DNA of 64,000 bases from Devosia sp. XK-2 (GCF_037113415.1 NZ_CP146608.1:950501-1014500), one strand, 5' to 3'. Numbered from the stretch's first letter, positions 43,384 to 53,454 are shown. The notes: a model not told the origin generated them from the sequence alone. Made by a program: numbers and translations.

Positions 43384-44352
43384 CTAAAATCCAAATTCCA
43401 TATCAATTCGTCCAGGCTTAGCCCGCCGGACCGCACCGGGCGAATGATTGGTTATGCGCTTGAAGGCCCTCGAAAAACTGGCCTCGGATTCGTAGCCCAG
43501 CCTGTCGGCGACATCGGCAACCGCCATGCCATGCTGGGCAAGCCATTCCTGCGCCAATTGCATGCGCAATCGTGCCAGGTAACGCGCCGCGCCTTCGCCC
43601 AGAATGGTGCTGAACCTTTCGGCGAAAGCGGATCGCGACTGGCCCGCCAGCTCGGCGAGCGTGTCGAGGGTCCAATGCTGGCCGGGATCGCGGTGCATGG
43701 CAGCCAGGACGCGGCCAATTTGCGGATCGCGTATGGCTGCCAGCCAACCCGATGTCGCATTCTCGTTCTTGTTGACCCAGCATCTGATCAGCCGGGCGGT
43801 CAATAGATCGGCCATGCGCGAGAGCATGGTGGCACTGCCCATTTTCGCCTCGCTGGCCTCGCTGGCCATGGCTTCGATGAGCGGGGTGACTACCGGATCG
43901 TTGGCCGCCACGTCGCAGCCCCTGATGACAGCAGGCATGAGGCGGATGAGTGGATGCAACGCGTAGGCGCCAAGCGCCATCGAGCCGCTGAAGATGACAC
44001 TTTGCTCACCCTCACCCGGCTGCACAACCTCGCACACATTGCCGCCGTGACGGATGACCTGGCACTTGGCCACACTGTCCTCGCAGGGGCCGGGCGCGCC
44101 GGCCAGAATATGCTCGATCCCCTGCGGGAGCAGGATCAGATCGCCCATGCCCAGCGACCGCCAGCCTTCGGCCTCTGCCCACATCCAGCAAGGGCCTTTG
44201 CTGATGAAGTGGAAGCGCAGCAAATCCTGCCGCGGAAAGCTGATGCTCCAGGGATGGCGCAATTCGCACCGCCCATAACTGACCCCGGCCAGGCGAAAAT
44301 CCTGCAGGACATCACTCAGCGCATCATCGGATCTGGACGAATTGTCGGTCAT
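43384..44352 (-). CDS. AraC-family regulator (cupin_6 type)
   Basis: 322 residues. The N-terminal AraC-binding domain of the cupin_6 group (about 15-200, LAGVSYGRCELRHPWSISFP) precedes two helix-turn-helix motifs (about 220-310: TLDTLAELAGQSRSAFAERF, AVADVADRLGYESEASFSRA). Upstream of the MFS gene on the same strand. Such pairs often respond to a small exporter substrate; the inducer is unknown. Confidence 0.9.
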   Translation of the reverse strand: MTDNSSRSDDALSDVLQDFRLAGVSYGRCELRHPWSISFPRQDLLRFHFISKGPCWMWAEAEGWRSLGMGDLILLPQGIEHILAGAPGPCEDSVAKCQVIRHGGNVCEVVQPGEGEQSVIFSGSMALGAYALHPLIRLMPAVIRGCDVAANDPVVTPLIEAMASEASEAKMGSATMLSRMADLLTARLIRCWVNKNENATSGWLAAIRDPQIGRVLAAMHRDPGQHWTLDTLAELAGQSRSAFAERFSTILGEGAARYLARLRMQLAQEWLAQHGMAVADVADRLGYESEASFSRAFKRITNHSPGAVRRAKPGRIDMEFGF

Positions 44353-44396
44353 TCGCGAGAATTATCAACAATTCGTCCGAGCGGCAAGGTGGCGGA

Positions 44397-46478
44397 TTAG
44401 TCTTTCATGCCCAGCATCTCAAGCGCGAAGGCATAGCATTGCGCGGTTTCCTTGAGCCGGTCGAAGCGGCCCGAAGCGCCGGCATGGCCTGCGCCCATAT
44501 TGGTCTTGAGATAGAGCGGCGCATCGCCGGTCTTGGTTGCCCTGAGCTTGGCCACCCATTTGGCCGGCTCCCAATAGGTGACGCGCGGGTCGGTGAGGCC
44601 GGCTAGGGCGAAGATGGGCGGATAGGCCTGGGCCGAGACCGCTTCATAGGGCGCATAGGCGGCAATGCGATTATAGTCCTCAGCCGAGGTGATCGGGTTG
44701 CCCCATTCAGGCCATTCGGGCGGGGTGAGGGGTAATGTGTCGTCGAGCATGGTGTTGAGCACATCCACGAACGGAACCTGGGCGATAATGCCACCCCAGA
44801 GGTCGGGCCTGAGATTGGCGATGGCGCCCATCAGCATGCCACCGGCCGAACCGCCATTGGCAATGATCCGGCCCTTCTGCGTATAGCCGGCCTCGATTAG
44901 CATTTCGGCGGCGGCGATGAAATCGGTGAAGGTATTGGTCTTGTGCTCGCGCCGGCCCTGCTTGTACCAGCGATAGCCCTTGTCCATCCCGCCCCGAATA
45001 TGGGCAATGGCATAGACAAAGCCGCGATCCACCAGCGAGAGCACCGAGACGGAAAAGGCCGCCGGCATGCTCATGCCATAGGCGCCATAGCCATAAAGCA
45101 GGGTCGGGTTTGCACCATCGAGCGTGATCCCCTTGCGGTAGAGCAGGGTCACCGGCACCTGTTCGCCATCGGGGGCGGTGGCAAACAGACGCCGCGTTTC
45201 ATAATCGGCCGGATCGTGGCCCGAGGGCACTTCCTGGGTCTTGAGCAGCGTGCGCTTGCCGGTTTCGAGATCGACGTCGAAAACCTGGCTGGGCGTGGTG
45301 GGCGAGGAATAGGTCAGGCGGAAAACCGAGGTGTCGAACTCATAGCCGGTCGACATGCCCAGTGAATAGGCCTCTTCCTTGAACCCGACAATCTCTTCCT
45401 TGCCGCTGCGCAGGTCACGGGAAACGATGCGCGGCAGCCCGTCTTCCCGTTCAAGCCGCAGCATGTGGTTGGTGAGGATCGCCAGATCAAGGATCAATAC
45501 GCCCTCACGATGCGGAACAAGGTCGGTCCAGTTCTCTGCAGCGGGATTGTCCGCCGGTGCGGTGACAATCTTGTAATCCTCGGCGCCGTCTGCATTGGTG
45601 CGGATATAGAGCAGGCCGCCACGCTCCTCGATTTCATATTCGCGATCGACAAGGCGCGGCGCCACCAAGCGCGGTTCGCCCCCGGCCGCGGCGTCGATCA
45701 GCCAGACTTCGCTGGTCTGGTGGTCGTGAGCGTCGATGACGATGAATTTGTCCGACTGCGTCTTGCCTACGCCGACAAAGAAGCCGGGGTCCTTTTCTTC
45801 GTAGATGATCGGGTCGGACGCCTGATCGGTGCCGATATCGTGGCGGCGGATGCGGAAGGGGCGGTGATTGTCGTCATATTCGGTGTAGTAAATGGCGCGG
45901 CTGTCATTGGACCAGACATAAGAACCGGCCGTGTTGGCAATGACTTCCGCACTGTCCTTGCCGGTGGACAGGTCGCGCAGCACAATATCGTAATATTCCG
46001 AGCCGGCCCGGTCTGCGGCCCAGGCCAGCAGACGGTGCGAAGGGTCGTGGCTGGCGCCCGCAAAGCCGAAATAGCCATCGCCCGCCTCGACATTGCAGTC
46101 GAGCAGCACGGTCTCCTCGCCCCCTTCGCGCGGCGTGCGCACGATCAAGGGGTACTGCTTGCCCTCGAGCATGCGCGTATTATAGGCCCAGGGGCCATGA
46201 GGGGAGGGGACGCCGCTATCGTCTTCCTTGATCCGGCCGCGTATCTCTTTGTAGATCTTGTCCTGAAGGGCGGCGGTGGGCTGGCCGAACCGGGTCTCAT
46301 AATAGGTGTTTTCCGCTTCGAGATAGGCGCGGATGTCCTTGTCGAGCGTGTCGGGCTTCTGCATGACCTCCTGCCAATTATCGGCGCGCAGCCACGCATA
46401 AGGGTCGTCACGGGTAATATTGTGATGCGTGTGGCTGTGGGCGATGCGCTTGGCAACAGGCGGGTTGGCCTTGGTCAT
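44397..46478 (-). CDS. ptrB: Oligopeptidase B (S9A serine peptidase)
   Basis: 693 residues from the ATG at 46478 (GGAG). The N-terminal seven-bladed propeller (about 70-400) precedes the alpha/beta hydrolase, with catalytic Ser in GGSAGG, Asp in LTDPRV and His in GAGHAG. The family cuts after Lys/Arg in small peptides, in the cytosol. Confidence 0.94.
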   Translation of the reverse strand: MTKANPPVAKRIAHSHTHHNITRDDPYAWLRADNWQEVMQKPDTLDKDIRAYLEAENTYYETRFGQPTAALQDKIYKEIRGRIKEDDSGVPSPHGPWAYNTRMLEGKQYPLIVRTPREGGEETVLLDCNVEAGDGYFGFAGASHDPSHRLLAWAADRAGSEYYDIVLRDLSTGKDSAEVIANTAGSYVWSNDSRAIYYTEYDDNHRPFRIRRHDIGTDQASDPIIYEEKDPGFFVGVGKTQSDKFIVIDAHDHQTSEVWLIDAAAGGEPRLVAPRLVDREYEIEERGGLLYIRTNADGAEDYKIVTAPADNPAAENWTDLVPHREGVLILDLAILTNHMLRLEREDGLPRIVSRDLRSGKEEIVGFKEEAYSLGMSTGYEFDTSVFRLTYSSPTTPSQVFDVDLETGKRTLLKTQEVPSGHDPADYETRRLFATAPDGEQVPVTLLYRKGITLDGANPTLLYGYGAYGMSMPAAFSVSVLSLVDRGFVYAIAHIRGGMDKGYRWYKQGRREHKTNTFTDFIAAAEMLIEAGYTQKGRIIANGGSAGGMLMGAIANLRPDLWGGIIAQVPFVDVLNTMLDDTLPLTPPEWPEWGNPITSAEDYNRIAAYAPYEAVSAQAYPPIFALAGLTDPRVTYWEPAKWVAKLRATKTGDAPLYLKTNMGAGHAGASGRFDRLKETAQCYAFALEMLGMKD

Positions 46479-46837
46479 GATGTCTCCGGACAGATCGGCG
46501 GGCAGGCCGCCACGGGAAAGCTGAGAGAGGACATAGGCCGCCTGCAACGGCATTGCCAGCCCCTCAGAGCCTGCCCGGAAATTCTACTGGGACGGCCAAC
46601 TGACGGCATTTTCTGCGCTTCCCGTGCTCACGTACCCAATGTACGCTGCGCTCCGGTTCTGGAAAATTCCGCCATTTGTCTCGCCCCAGCGAATTTCCAA
46701 TCAGGCTCTCAATTGGTTGAAAAGCCGTGGCACTATGGTCGCACCCGGGCCGATTCCGCTTGTTCCATGGGTCCTAATCGGTAAGGTCGCAAACCAAATC
46801 CAGTTGAATCGCCTTTGGCGTGAAAGGAGTGGCAGCA
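46479..46837. other. Gene-free stretch upstream of ptrB and the mrp operon
   Basis: 358 bases between divergent genes with no convincing coding frame. It contains the dyad CGTACCCAATGTACG (about 46631-46645), surrounded by GCGCTTCCCGTGCTCA and CTGCGCTCCGG. No sharp promoter boxes were found by eye. Confidence 0.5.
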
Positions 46838-49267
46838 TTGGGGTCGTCTCTTGAGGCAGGCATTGGGCTTGCTGCCGTTGCGCCCTTCGTGGCTGCCCTT
46901 CTGGCACCCTATATCCACCGCTTCGCAGGCGCCTATGCCGGCTGGATATTGGCCATCGTTCCTGCCAGCATCTTCATCTACCTGCTTGGCTTTGCCGACA
47001 CGGTCATTCACGGCCACACCGTTGCAACGGCGATGGAATGGATTCCGGCCTATGGCATCAATCTCTCCTTTCTGGTGGATGGCCTGAGCCTGATCTTCGC
47101 GCTGACCATTTCGGGCGTCGGCACGCTGATCATCCTTTATTCCGGAGCCTATCTTGCCGGACACCACCATCAGGGGCGGTTTCTGGGCTATATGCTGGCC
47201 TTTATGGGCGCCATGCTGGGGCTGGTGCTGGCCGACAGCCTGCTCGCGCTGTTCCTGTTCTGGGAGCTGACCTCGGTCACCTCCTTCCTGCTGATCGGCT
47301 TTGATCATTCACGCCAGGCAGCGCGGCGCGGCGCCATTCAGGCGCTGGTCATCACCAATATTGGCGGCATGTTCCTGCTGGCGGGGGCGATCCTGGTCTA
47401 CCAGATGGCCGGCGCCTGGGACATGAGCGCGGTTCGCGCCATGGGCGAGGTGTTGCGCGGCAGCGATCTCTATGTGCTGGTGCTGATCTGTTTCCTGGGC
47501 GCGGCCTTCACCAAATCGGCGCAGTTTCCGCTGCATTTCTGGCTGCCCAATGCCATGGAAGCGCCCACGCCGGTTTCGGCATTCCTGCATTCCGCCACCA
47601 TGGTGCAGGCCGGTGTCTATCTATTGGCGCGCATGACCCCCTCACTGGGCGGCACCGATATCTGGACCAATGTGCTGGTGATTTTTGGCGGTGTCACATT
47701 GATCTGGGGATCGCTGGGGGCGCTCAAACAGACCGATCTCAAGCAAATCCTGGCGCAGACCACCATTGCCTCGCTGGGGCTTCTGGTGCTGCTGATCGGC
47801 CTGGGCAGCACCTACGCTATTGCCGCCATGGTGGTCTATTTCGTCGCCCACGCTTTTTACAAGGCCGGGCTCTTCATGGTGGCGGGCGCCATCGACCACG
47901 AGGCGGGCACGCGCGAAATCACGGCGCTGAGCGGCCTGGCCGAGAAGATGCCGGCGACCTTCATCGGCGCGGCGCTGGCGGCGCTGTCCATGGTCGGCCT
48001 GCCCCTGACCATTGGCTATTTCGCCAAGGAAGAGATGTATCTGGGCCTGATGAGTGGTGAATGGACTGCCATTGCGGTGATCATCGTGCTGGTGGCAGGC
48101 AATGCCATGCTGGCCGGTATCGCCATGCTGGTCATGATCCGGCCATTCCTGGGCGAAGCGGTTGCGACGCCGAAAAAGCCGCATGAAGCGCCCATCGCCA
48201 TGCTGGCCGGCCCACTCGTTCTGGGCGCCTGCGGGATTATTGCCGGCATTTTGCCTGACTGGCTGGGCCATGATGTGCTGGTGCCGGGATCGACGGCCAT
48301 ATTGGGGCGCGAGGTGGAAAGCCATTTGACGCTGGCGCTCGACGTAACAAGCCTGCTGTTCTGGCTGTCGGCTGCGACCTGGGGCCTGGGCGTGCTGGTC
48401 TATCGGCAGGCCGATATGATCCGCACCGTGCTGCGCCGGTTCGACAAGGCGCTGGGCTGGACGGCCGACACTGTCTTCGATCACGTCATGTTTGGCCTGA
48501 TCCGCTTCTCTGGAGCGGTGACGCGGTTCCTGCATCACGGGCAGCTCGAATTCTACCTGGTGGTGGTGTTCGGTGCGCTGGCGGTGGCGCTTTTCGGCCC
48601 CATGCTGATCTGGGGCGGTCTCGACTGGCTCGTGCCCACGGCCGAACTGGGCGACTGGAGCCAGCGGCTGATCGTGCCGGCGCTCCAGCCCTATGAATGG
48701 GGCGTGCTGGCGCTGGCAGTGCTGGGCCTGATCGCGGTGGTGATTGCGCCTTCGCGGCTGATCGCCATTCTCTCGCTGGGAGTGCAGGGAACGGCCGTCG
48801 CCCTGATCTTCCTGCTGTTCGGCGCGCCGGACCTGGCCTTCACCCAGCTCATGGTGGAAATTCTTTCCGTGGTCATCCTGACCTTTGTGATGACGCGGCT
48901 GCGGCTCGACCAGCGTGACCATAGGCCGTTTGAAGACTGGGCCCGCGACGGTACGCTGGCCATCGTCTGCGGGCTGGGCGTGAGCCTGCTGCTCATGCTG
49001 GTGCTCAATGGCACGCTCGACACGCGTCTTTCGGACTTCTTCACCGCCACCAGCGTGCCCATTGCCCACGGGCACAACATCGTCAATGTGATCCTGGTGG
49101 ACTATCGCGGCTTCGATACATTGGGCGAAATCGCCGTGGTCATGGGGGCGGGAATGGCCGTTCTGGCGCTGCTGCGGCGCCAGAGAAAACTGACAGCGCA
49201 GGTGCCGCCATCCGCCGAGCCGGCCAAGCCCAAGCGGGTCCGCAAATCGCGAAAGGCTGCGTCATGA
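46838..49267 (+). CDS. mrpA: Na+/H+ antiporter subunit A (MrpA/MnhA)
   Basis: 809 residues from a TTG at 46838, chosen because AGGAG lies eight bases before it; GTG at 46820 has no Shine-Dalgarno. The N-terminal part is an NuoL-like proton pump domain (ITNIGGMFLLAGAILVYQMA, AFTKSAQFPLHFWLPNAMEA, PTPVSAFLHSATMVQAGVYL). The C-terminal third carries the MbhD/MnhB-like segment (LIFLLFGAPDLAFTQLMVEI). Largest inner-membrane subunit of the Mrp Na+/H+ antiporter. Overlaps mrpB by four bases. Confidence 0.93.
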   Translation: MGSSLEAGIGLAAVAPFVAALLAPYIHRFAGAYAGWILAIVPASIFIYLLGFADTVIHGHTVATAMEWIPAYGINLSFLVDGLSLIFALTISGVGTLIILYSGAYLAGHHHQGRFLGYMLAFMGAMLGLVLADSLLALFLFWELTSVTSFLLIGFDHSRQAARRGAIQALVITNIGGMFLLAGAILVYQMAGAWDMSAVRAMGEVLRGSDLYVLVLICFLGAAFTKSAQFPLHFWLPNAMEAPTPVSAFLHSATMVQAGVYLLARMTPSLGGTDIWTNVLVIFGGVTLIWGSLGALKQTDLKQILAQTTIASLGLLVLLIGLGSTYAIAAMVVYFVAHAFYKAGLFMVAGAIDHEAGTREITALSGLAEKMPATFIGAALAALSMVGLPLTIGYFAKEEMYLGLMSGEWTAIAVIIVLVAGNAMLAGIAMLVMIRPFLGEAVATPKKPHEAPIAMLAGPLVLGACGIIAGILPDWLGHDVLVPGSTAILGREVESHLTLALDVTSLLFWLSAATWGLGVLVYRQADMIRTVLRRFDKALGWTADTVFDHVMFGLIRFSGAVTRFLHHGQLEFYLVVVFGALAVALFGPMLIWGGLDWLVPTAELGDWSQRLIVPALQPYEWGVLALAVLGLIAVVIAPSRLIAILSLGVQGTAVALIFLLFGAPDLAFTQLMVEILSVVILTFVMTRLRLDQRDHRPFEDWARDGTLAIVCGLGVSLLLMLVLNGTLDTRLSDFFTATSVPIAHGHNIVNVILVDYRGFDTLGEIAVVMGAGMAVLALLRRQRKLTAQVPPSAEPAKPKRVRKSRKAAS

Positions 49268-49689
49268 ACACGGTCATTTTCCGCACATTGGCGCCGCTGA
49301 TCGTCGCCATCATGCTGGTCTTTTCGGTCTATGTGACGCTGCGCGGCCATAACGAACCGGGCGGCGGCTTTATCGGCGGACTGATCGCGGCCGCATCCAT
49401 TGCTGTATTCGGCATGGCCGCCGGCGTGCGGGCGGTGCGCCGCTCGCTTTATTTCGATCCCATGGCTATTGCCGGCTTTGGCGTGGTGCTGGCCGGGCTG
49501 TCGGGCCTGATGAGCCTGTTCACCCAATCCCCGTTCATGACCAGCATCTGGCTCTATGTCGAGTTCGGTAACAGCATCATTCCGCTCTCGACCCCCATGT
49601 TCTTCGATATCGGCGTCTATTGCGTCGTCTTCGGTACCCTGTCGGCTATTGCCCTGTCGCTGGAAAGCGACCGCGAGGAGGATCTCTAA
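49264..49689 (+). CDS. mrpB: Na+/H+ antiporter subunit B (MrpB/MnhB)
   Basis: 141 residues, four membrane helices, with RGHNEPGGGFIGGLIAAASI typical of MnhB. ATGA overlap with mrpA and two bases to mrpC. Confidence 0.93.
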   Translation: MNTVIFRTLAPLIVAIMLVFSVYVTLRGHNEPGGGFIGGLIAAASIAVFGMAAGVRAVRRSLYFDPMAIAGFGVVLAGLSGLMSLFTQSPFMTSIWLYVEFGNSIIPLSTPMFFDIGVYCVVFGTLSAIALSLESDREEDL

Positions 49690-49691
49690 CC

Positions 49692-50069
49692 ATGGATTAC
49701 ATCCTCGCCGCCCTTGTGGGCCTGTTCATTGCCGTGGGCACCTATCTGCTGCTGTCGCGCTCGGTGATCCGCATGCTGGTCGGGCTGACCATTTTCGGCA
49801 ATGGCGTGCTGCTGGTGATCTTCACGGCTGGACGCCTGACCCGGGAAGTAGCGCCCATCGTGCCCGATGGGCTTGAGGTTCCGGCCGGGCCGATTGCCAA
49901 TCCGGTGCCCCAGGCGCTGATCCTCACCGCCATCGTTATCGGCTTTTCCATGTTTGCATTTCTGCTGGTCCTGGCGTTCCGCGCCTATCAGAGCCTGGAT
50001 GCCGACAATACCGACACCATGCGCCTGGCCGAGCCGGACAATGCGCCCAACCCGCCGCTGAGCTACTGA
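49692..50069 (+). CDS. mrpC: Na+/H+ antiporter subunit C (MrpC/MnhC)
   Basis: 125 residues from the ATG at 49692, NuoK-like: IRMLVGLTIFGNGVLLVIFT, then DPVPQALILTAIVI-like segment (NPVPQALILTAIVIGFSMFA). Three membrane helices. Three bases before mrpD. Confidence 0.93.
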   Translation: MDYILAALVGLFIAVGTYLLLSRSVIRMLVGLTIFGNGVLLVIFTAGRLTREVAPIVPDGLEVPAGPIANPVPQALILTAIVIGFSMFAFLLVLAFRAYQSLDADNTDTMRLAEPDNAPNPPLSY

Positions 50070-50072
50070 CCC

Positions 50073-51680
50073 ATGGCCACTTCCGCACCCGCTACCGACC
50101 TGTCGCAGGCCATGCTCGAAACGGTCACGCCGGCCGCCGACTGGGTCATTGTGCTGCCCATCGCGCTGGCCCTGATGGGCGCCGCCGGGCTGATGATGTT
50201 CCGCCGCAGCAATGGCATTCCGCTTATTGGCGCGGTGATCGTCGTGCTGGGGATCATCGCCTGCGAAATCGTCCTGTTGAGCGAGATCGTCGCCAATGGT
50301 CCGGTCAGCATGACCATGGGGCGCTGGCTGCCGCCCTTCGGCATCAGCCTGACGGCCGATATTTTCGGGGCCAGTTTTGCCCTGGCCGCCGCCGTAGTGA
50401 CGCTGATCATTCTGCTCTATGCCGAAATGGACCGAGCCGATGCCGATGGCCGCGACGCCTTCCATCCCATGGTCCTGCTGCTGCTGGCCGGTGTGACGGG
50501 CGCGTTTCTCACCGGGGACCTGTTCAATCTCTATGTCTGGTTCGAGGTGATGCTGATCGCCTCGTTCGGCCTGATCGTGCAGGGCAGCAGGCCGCTGCAG
50601 CTCGATGGGGCGGTTAAATATGGCTTCCTCAATTTCCTGGCGACGACCTTTTTCCTGCTCGCGCTCGGCCTGCTCTATGGGCTTTTGGGCACGCTCAATA
50701 TGTCGGACATCATGCGCGTCGCGCCGGCCGCAAACCCGGCGGCCATGGCGGGCGTGGCGGCCCTGCTCTTGCTGGCATTCGGCATGAAGGCGGCAGCCTT
50801 TCCCGTTAATGCCTGGTTGCCGGCGTCCTATCATACCCCGCCCGCGGCCATTTCTGCTCTATTTGCGGGGCTGCTGACCAAGGTCGGCGCCTATGCCATG
50901 CTGCGGGCGCTGGTCGCCGTTCTGCCGGCCAGCCGTGAAATGCTCGAACCGGCCCTGGCGCTTATCGCCATCGGCACGCTGCTGATCGCGCCGCTGGGCG
51001 CCATTGCCGAAACCAATCTGCGCCGGGCCGTGGGCTTTGTCGTGATTGGCGGCATCGGCGCGATATTGGCCGGACTGGCCATGCCCAGCCTCAACGGCGT
51101 TGCCGGGGCGGGGCTTTATATCTTCCATGCCATCCTGACCATGACTGCTCTTTATATGGTCGCGGGCCTGGTGGAGAAAACGACCGGGGTAACCGACACG
51201 CGCAAGATGGGCGGCCTCTACGCGGCCAATGCGCCGGTTTCGATCCTGTTTCTGGTGCTGGTGCTCGCCGCTGCCGGCGTGCCGCCCTTCCTCGGTTTCT
51301 GGCCCAAATTGCTGCTGCTCGAAGCGGGCCTGGCCGAAGGGGTGACGGGAACCGCCCCGACATGGACCGGCTGGGCGCTGGTCCTGGCGCTGATGATCAA
51401 CGCGGTTCTGACGCTGATCGCCGGGACGCGCCTATGGGCGCATATATTCTGGCGGTCCGGCCCCGAGGGGAATGGATCGGAACATGGCGCGGTGACGCTG
51501 ACACCATTCGGGCGGCGCGGACAATTGGCCCTGGGGGCGACCGGACTATTGGTTGCCGGGATTGTCGTGGCCGGCTTGTGGCCGGGGCCGCTTTTGGAAA
51601 ATATTGCGGTGGGGGCAGGGGACATCCTTGATCCGGCCCGATATGTCGAGGCGACTGGCCTTGCAGGAGTGAACCCATGA
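50073..51680 (+). CDS. mrpD: Na+/H+ antiporter subunit D (MrpD/MnhD)
   Basis: 535 residues, NuoN/NuoM-like proton channel with about 14 helices: LTGDLFNLYVWFEVMLIASF, GMKAAAFPVNAWLPASYHTP, PAAISALFAGLLTKVGAYAM. Essential antiporter core subunit. Overlaps mrpE by four bases. Confidence 0.94.
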   Translation: MATSAPATDLSQAMLETVTPAADWVIVLPIALALMGAAGLMMFRRSNGIPLIGAVIVVLGIIACEIVLLSEIVANGPVSMTMGRWLPPFGISLTADIFGASFALAAAVVTLIILLYAEMDRADADGRDAFHPMVLLLLAGVTGAFLTGDLFNLYVWFEVMLIASFGLIVQGSRPLQLDGAVKYGFLNFLATTFFLLALGLLYGLLGTLNMSDIMRVAPAANPAAMAGVAALLLLAFGMKAAAFPVNAWLPASYHTPPAAISALFAGLLTKVGAYAMLRALVAVLPASREMLEPALALIAIGTLLIAPLGAIAETNLRRAVGFVVIGGIGAILAGLAMPSLNGVAGAGLYIFHAILTMTALYMVAGLVEKTTGVTDTRKMGGLYAANAPVSILFLVLVLAAAGVPPFLGFWPKLLLLEAGLAEGVTGTAPTWTGWALVLALMINAVLTLIAGTRLWAHIFWRSGPEGNGSEHGAVTLTPFGRRGQLALGATGLLVAGIVVAGLWPGPLLENIAVGAGDILDPARYVEATGLAGVNP

Positions 51681-52156
51681 ACGCGGCATTTCTGGTCGTC
51701 ATACTGGCCCTTGTCTGGGCCGGAATATCGGGCAGCTTTTCGGGGCTGAACCTGGTCCTTGGTGCTATTGTCGGCGGCGTGGCCGTGCTGGTTCTGCGCG
51801 AGGCTTTCGCCCGGCCCAGCGCGATGCGCCGCATTCGGCGGATCATCTCGCTCGCGTTCCTGTTTTTGTACGAATTGTTCGTCAGTGCGGTGCGTGTGGC
51901 CCTTGTCGTTCTGCGCCCCGACCTGTCCAATGCAGTGCGGCCGGCCATTATCGCCGTGCCGCTTACGGTCCAGTCCGACGCCGAAATCACCCTATTGGCC
52001 AATATGATCACGCTGACCCCGGGAACGCTCTCGGTCGACGTAGCGGCGGATAAATCGGTGCTTTACGTGCATGCGCTGCACATGGCCGGCAAGGACGCCA
52101 TGATCGCCGATATTGCCAACGGTTTCGAAAAGAAAATCCGGGAGGTGTTCGAATGA
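51677..52156 (+). CDS. mrpE: Na+/H+ antiporter subunit E (MrpE/MnhE)
   Basis: 159 residues. Two N-terminal helices, FLFLYELFVSAVRVALVVLR, then a cytoplasmic domain with TLLANMITLTPGTLSVDV-like motif. Four-base overlaps on both sides. Confidence 0.93.
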   Translation: MNAAFLVVILALVWAGISGSFSGLNLVLGAIVGGVAVLVLREAFARPSAMRRIRRIISLAFLFLYELFVSAVRVALVVLRPDLSNAVRPAIIAVPLTVQSDAEITLLANMITLTPGTLSVDVAADKSVLYVHALHMAGKDAMIADIANGFEKKIREVFE

Positions 52157-52461
52157 GCGCAGCCATTTTCATGGAATGGGCGACGCTGATCTCGCTCATC
52201 CTGCTCGGCGTGGCCCTATTGGTGTCGCTGGTCCGGATTGTCATCGGCCCATCCCTGTCCGACCGGGTGCTGGCGCTCGACCTGCTGGCCGTTGTGGCCA
52301 TGGGCTTCGTCGGCGCCATCGCCGTTCGCACCGGCCTCTGGCTCTATCTCGATATTGCCATTGCCCTGGCCTTGCTGGGCTTTCTCGCCACCGTTGCCCT
52401 GGCCCGCTACATTCTGCTGCGCGGCGCCAAGAACGAGATGGCCAAGGGGGAGGCGAAGTAA
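52153..52461 (+). CDS. mrpF: Na+/H+ antiporter subunit F (MrpF/MnhF)
   Basis: 102 residues, three helices, with VRIVIGPSLSDRVLALDLLA, the MnhF signature. Its stop overlaps the mrpG start (TAATG). Confidence 0.93.
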   Translation: MSAAIFMEWATLISLILLGVALLVSLVRIVIGPSLSDRVLALDLLAVVAMGFVGAIAVRTGLWLYLDIAIALALLGFLATVALARYILLRGAKNEMAKGEAK

Positions 52462-52814
52462 TGCTGAACGGATGGGAACTCTATCTTGGCGGCATACTGC
52501 TTCTGTTGGGCGCGACATTTACATTGCTCGCCACAATCGGTGTCGTCCGTCTGCCCGATCTCTATACGCGCATGCATGCCGCTTCCAAGGCAGGCGCAGT
52601 AGGCGGTGGGCTGGTACTGCTTGCAGTGGCCGTGCTGAGCCAAGATGCGGCAATTGCCATTCGCGCGATTATTGGATTTTTGTTCTTGCTGCTGACCACG
52701 CCTGTTTCCGCCCACCTTCTGGCGCGGGCGAGTTATCTTACCGGCTACCGGCCCTGTAATGAAACGACGGTCGATGAATTGGCCATAAGAAAAGAAAGTA
52801 GTGCTTCGCCTTAA
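52461..52814 (+). CDS. mrpG: Na+/H+ antiporter subunit G (MrpG/MnhG)
   Basis: 117 residues, three helices, with GVVRLPDLYTRMHAASKAG and LTTPVSAHLLARASY, both typical of MnhG. Last gene of the seven-gene mrpABCDEFG (group 1) operon; Na+ extrusion and alkaline-pH tolerance are the known roles of Mrp systems. Confidence 0.93.
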   Translation: MLNGWELYLGGILLLLGATFTLLATIGVVRLPDLYTRMHAASKAGAVGGGLVLLAVAVLSQDAAIAIRAIIGFLFLLLTTPVSAHLLARASYLTGYRPCNETTVDELAIRKESSASP

Positions 52815-52940
52815 TTCTATACCATATTACATGTTAAGTATCCTTTTCAGGGCTTGCGCAGGCCAGTAAAGGGCCATACCAAGCTGTAGTGGTTAGTGAC
52901 CGCCCTTGTTGCTACCCAGTAAAATATGGAAGGTTGAGAA

Positions 52941-53363
52941 ATGAACGACGATACCGGCGCGTTCGCAACGGCCGAGGCCGATCTTGTTGAGCTCAGCACG
53001 GAGATTGTCTCCGCCTATGTTAGCCACAATGCTGTTAGCCCGAGCGATCTGCCCAAGCTGATCGCCGAGGTTCATGGCGCACTACGTACACTGCAGGTCA
53101 ACGGGACTCCGGCGCCAGTCGAAGAACTCAAGCCCGCAGTGCCGATCCGCAAATCTGTAGCCAATGACTTCATTATCTGTCTGGAAGACGGCAAGAAGTT
53201 CAAATCGCTCAAGCGTCATCTGCGGACCCATTATAACCTGTCTCCAGAAGAATACCGTGAGAAGTGGGGCCTGCCCGCCGACTATCCCATGGTCGCCCCG
53301 AGCTACTCGGCGACGCGCTCCAAGCTCGCCAAGGACAATGGTCTGGGCCGCAAGGCCGGCTGA
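52941..53363 (+). CDS. mucR: MucR/Ros-family zinc-finger regulator
   Basis: 140 residues. The zinc finger has ligands Cys-Asp-His-His in ICLEDGKKFKSLKRHLRTHY, as in Ros/MucR, followed by NLSPEEYREKWGLPADYPMV. Global H-NS-like regulators of Hyphomicrobiales, binding AT-rich promoters and usually their own. The 126 bp upstream are AT-rich (TATACCATATTACATGTTAA around 52815), fitting autoregulation (inference). Confidence 0.93.
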   Translation: MNDDTGAFATAEADLVELSTEIVSAYVSHNAVSPSDLPKLIAEVHGALRTLQVNGTPAPVEELKPAVPIRKSVANDFIICLEDGKKFKSLKRHLRTHYNLSPEEYREKWGLPADYPMVAPSYSATRSKLAKDNGLGRKAG

Positions 53364-53395
53364 CCGGTCCTTTCAGACCGCTCTGCCCATATCTC

Positions 53396-53425
53396 ATGGC
53401 CGCCTTCGGGGCGGCCATTTTCTTT
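53396..53425 (+). terminator. Terminator of mucR
   Basis: ATGGCCGCC and GGCGGCCAT form a 9-bp stem with a short loop, followed by TTTTCTTTT. Confidence 0.88.
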
Positions 53426-53454
53426 TATCCGGCACGACAGCATTTCACCGATTC

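Noticed and set aside
46631-46645. CGTACCCAATGTACG dyad as a promoter operator of the mrp operon
   Set aside because: Located about 200 bp from either gene with no adjacent regulator; kept only as an unexplained dyad.
47642-49075. 477-codon open frame opposite mrpA
   Set aside because: Antisense shadow; composition (Gln/His/Arg-rich) not protein-like.
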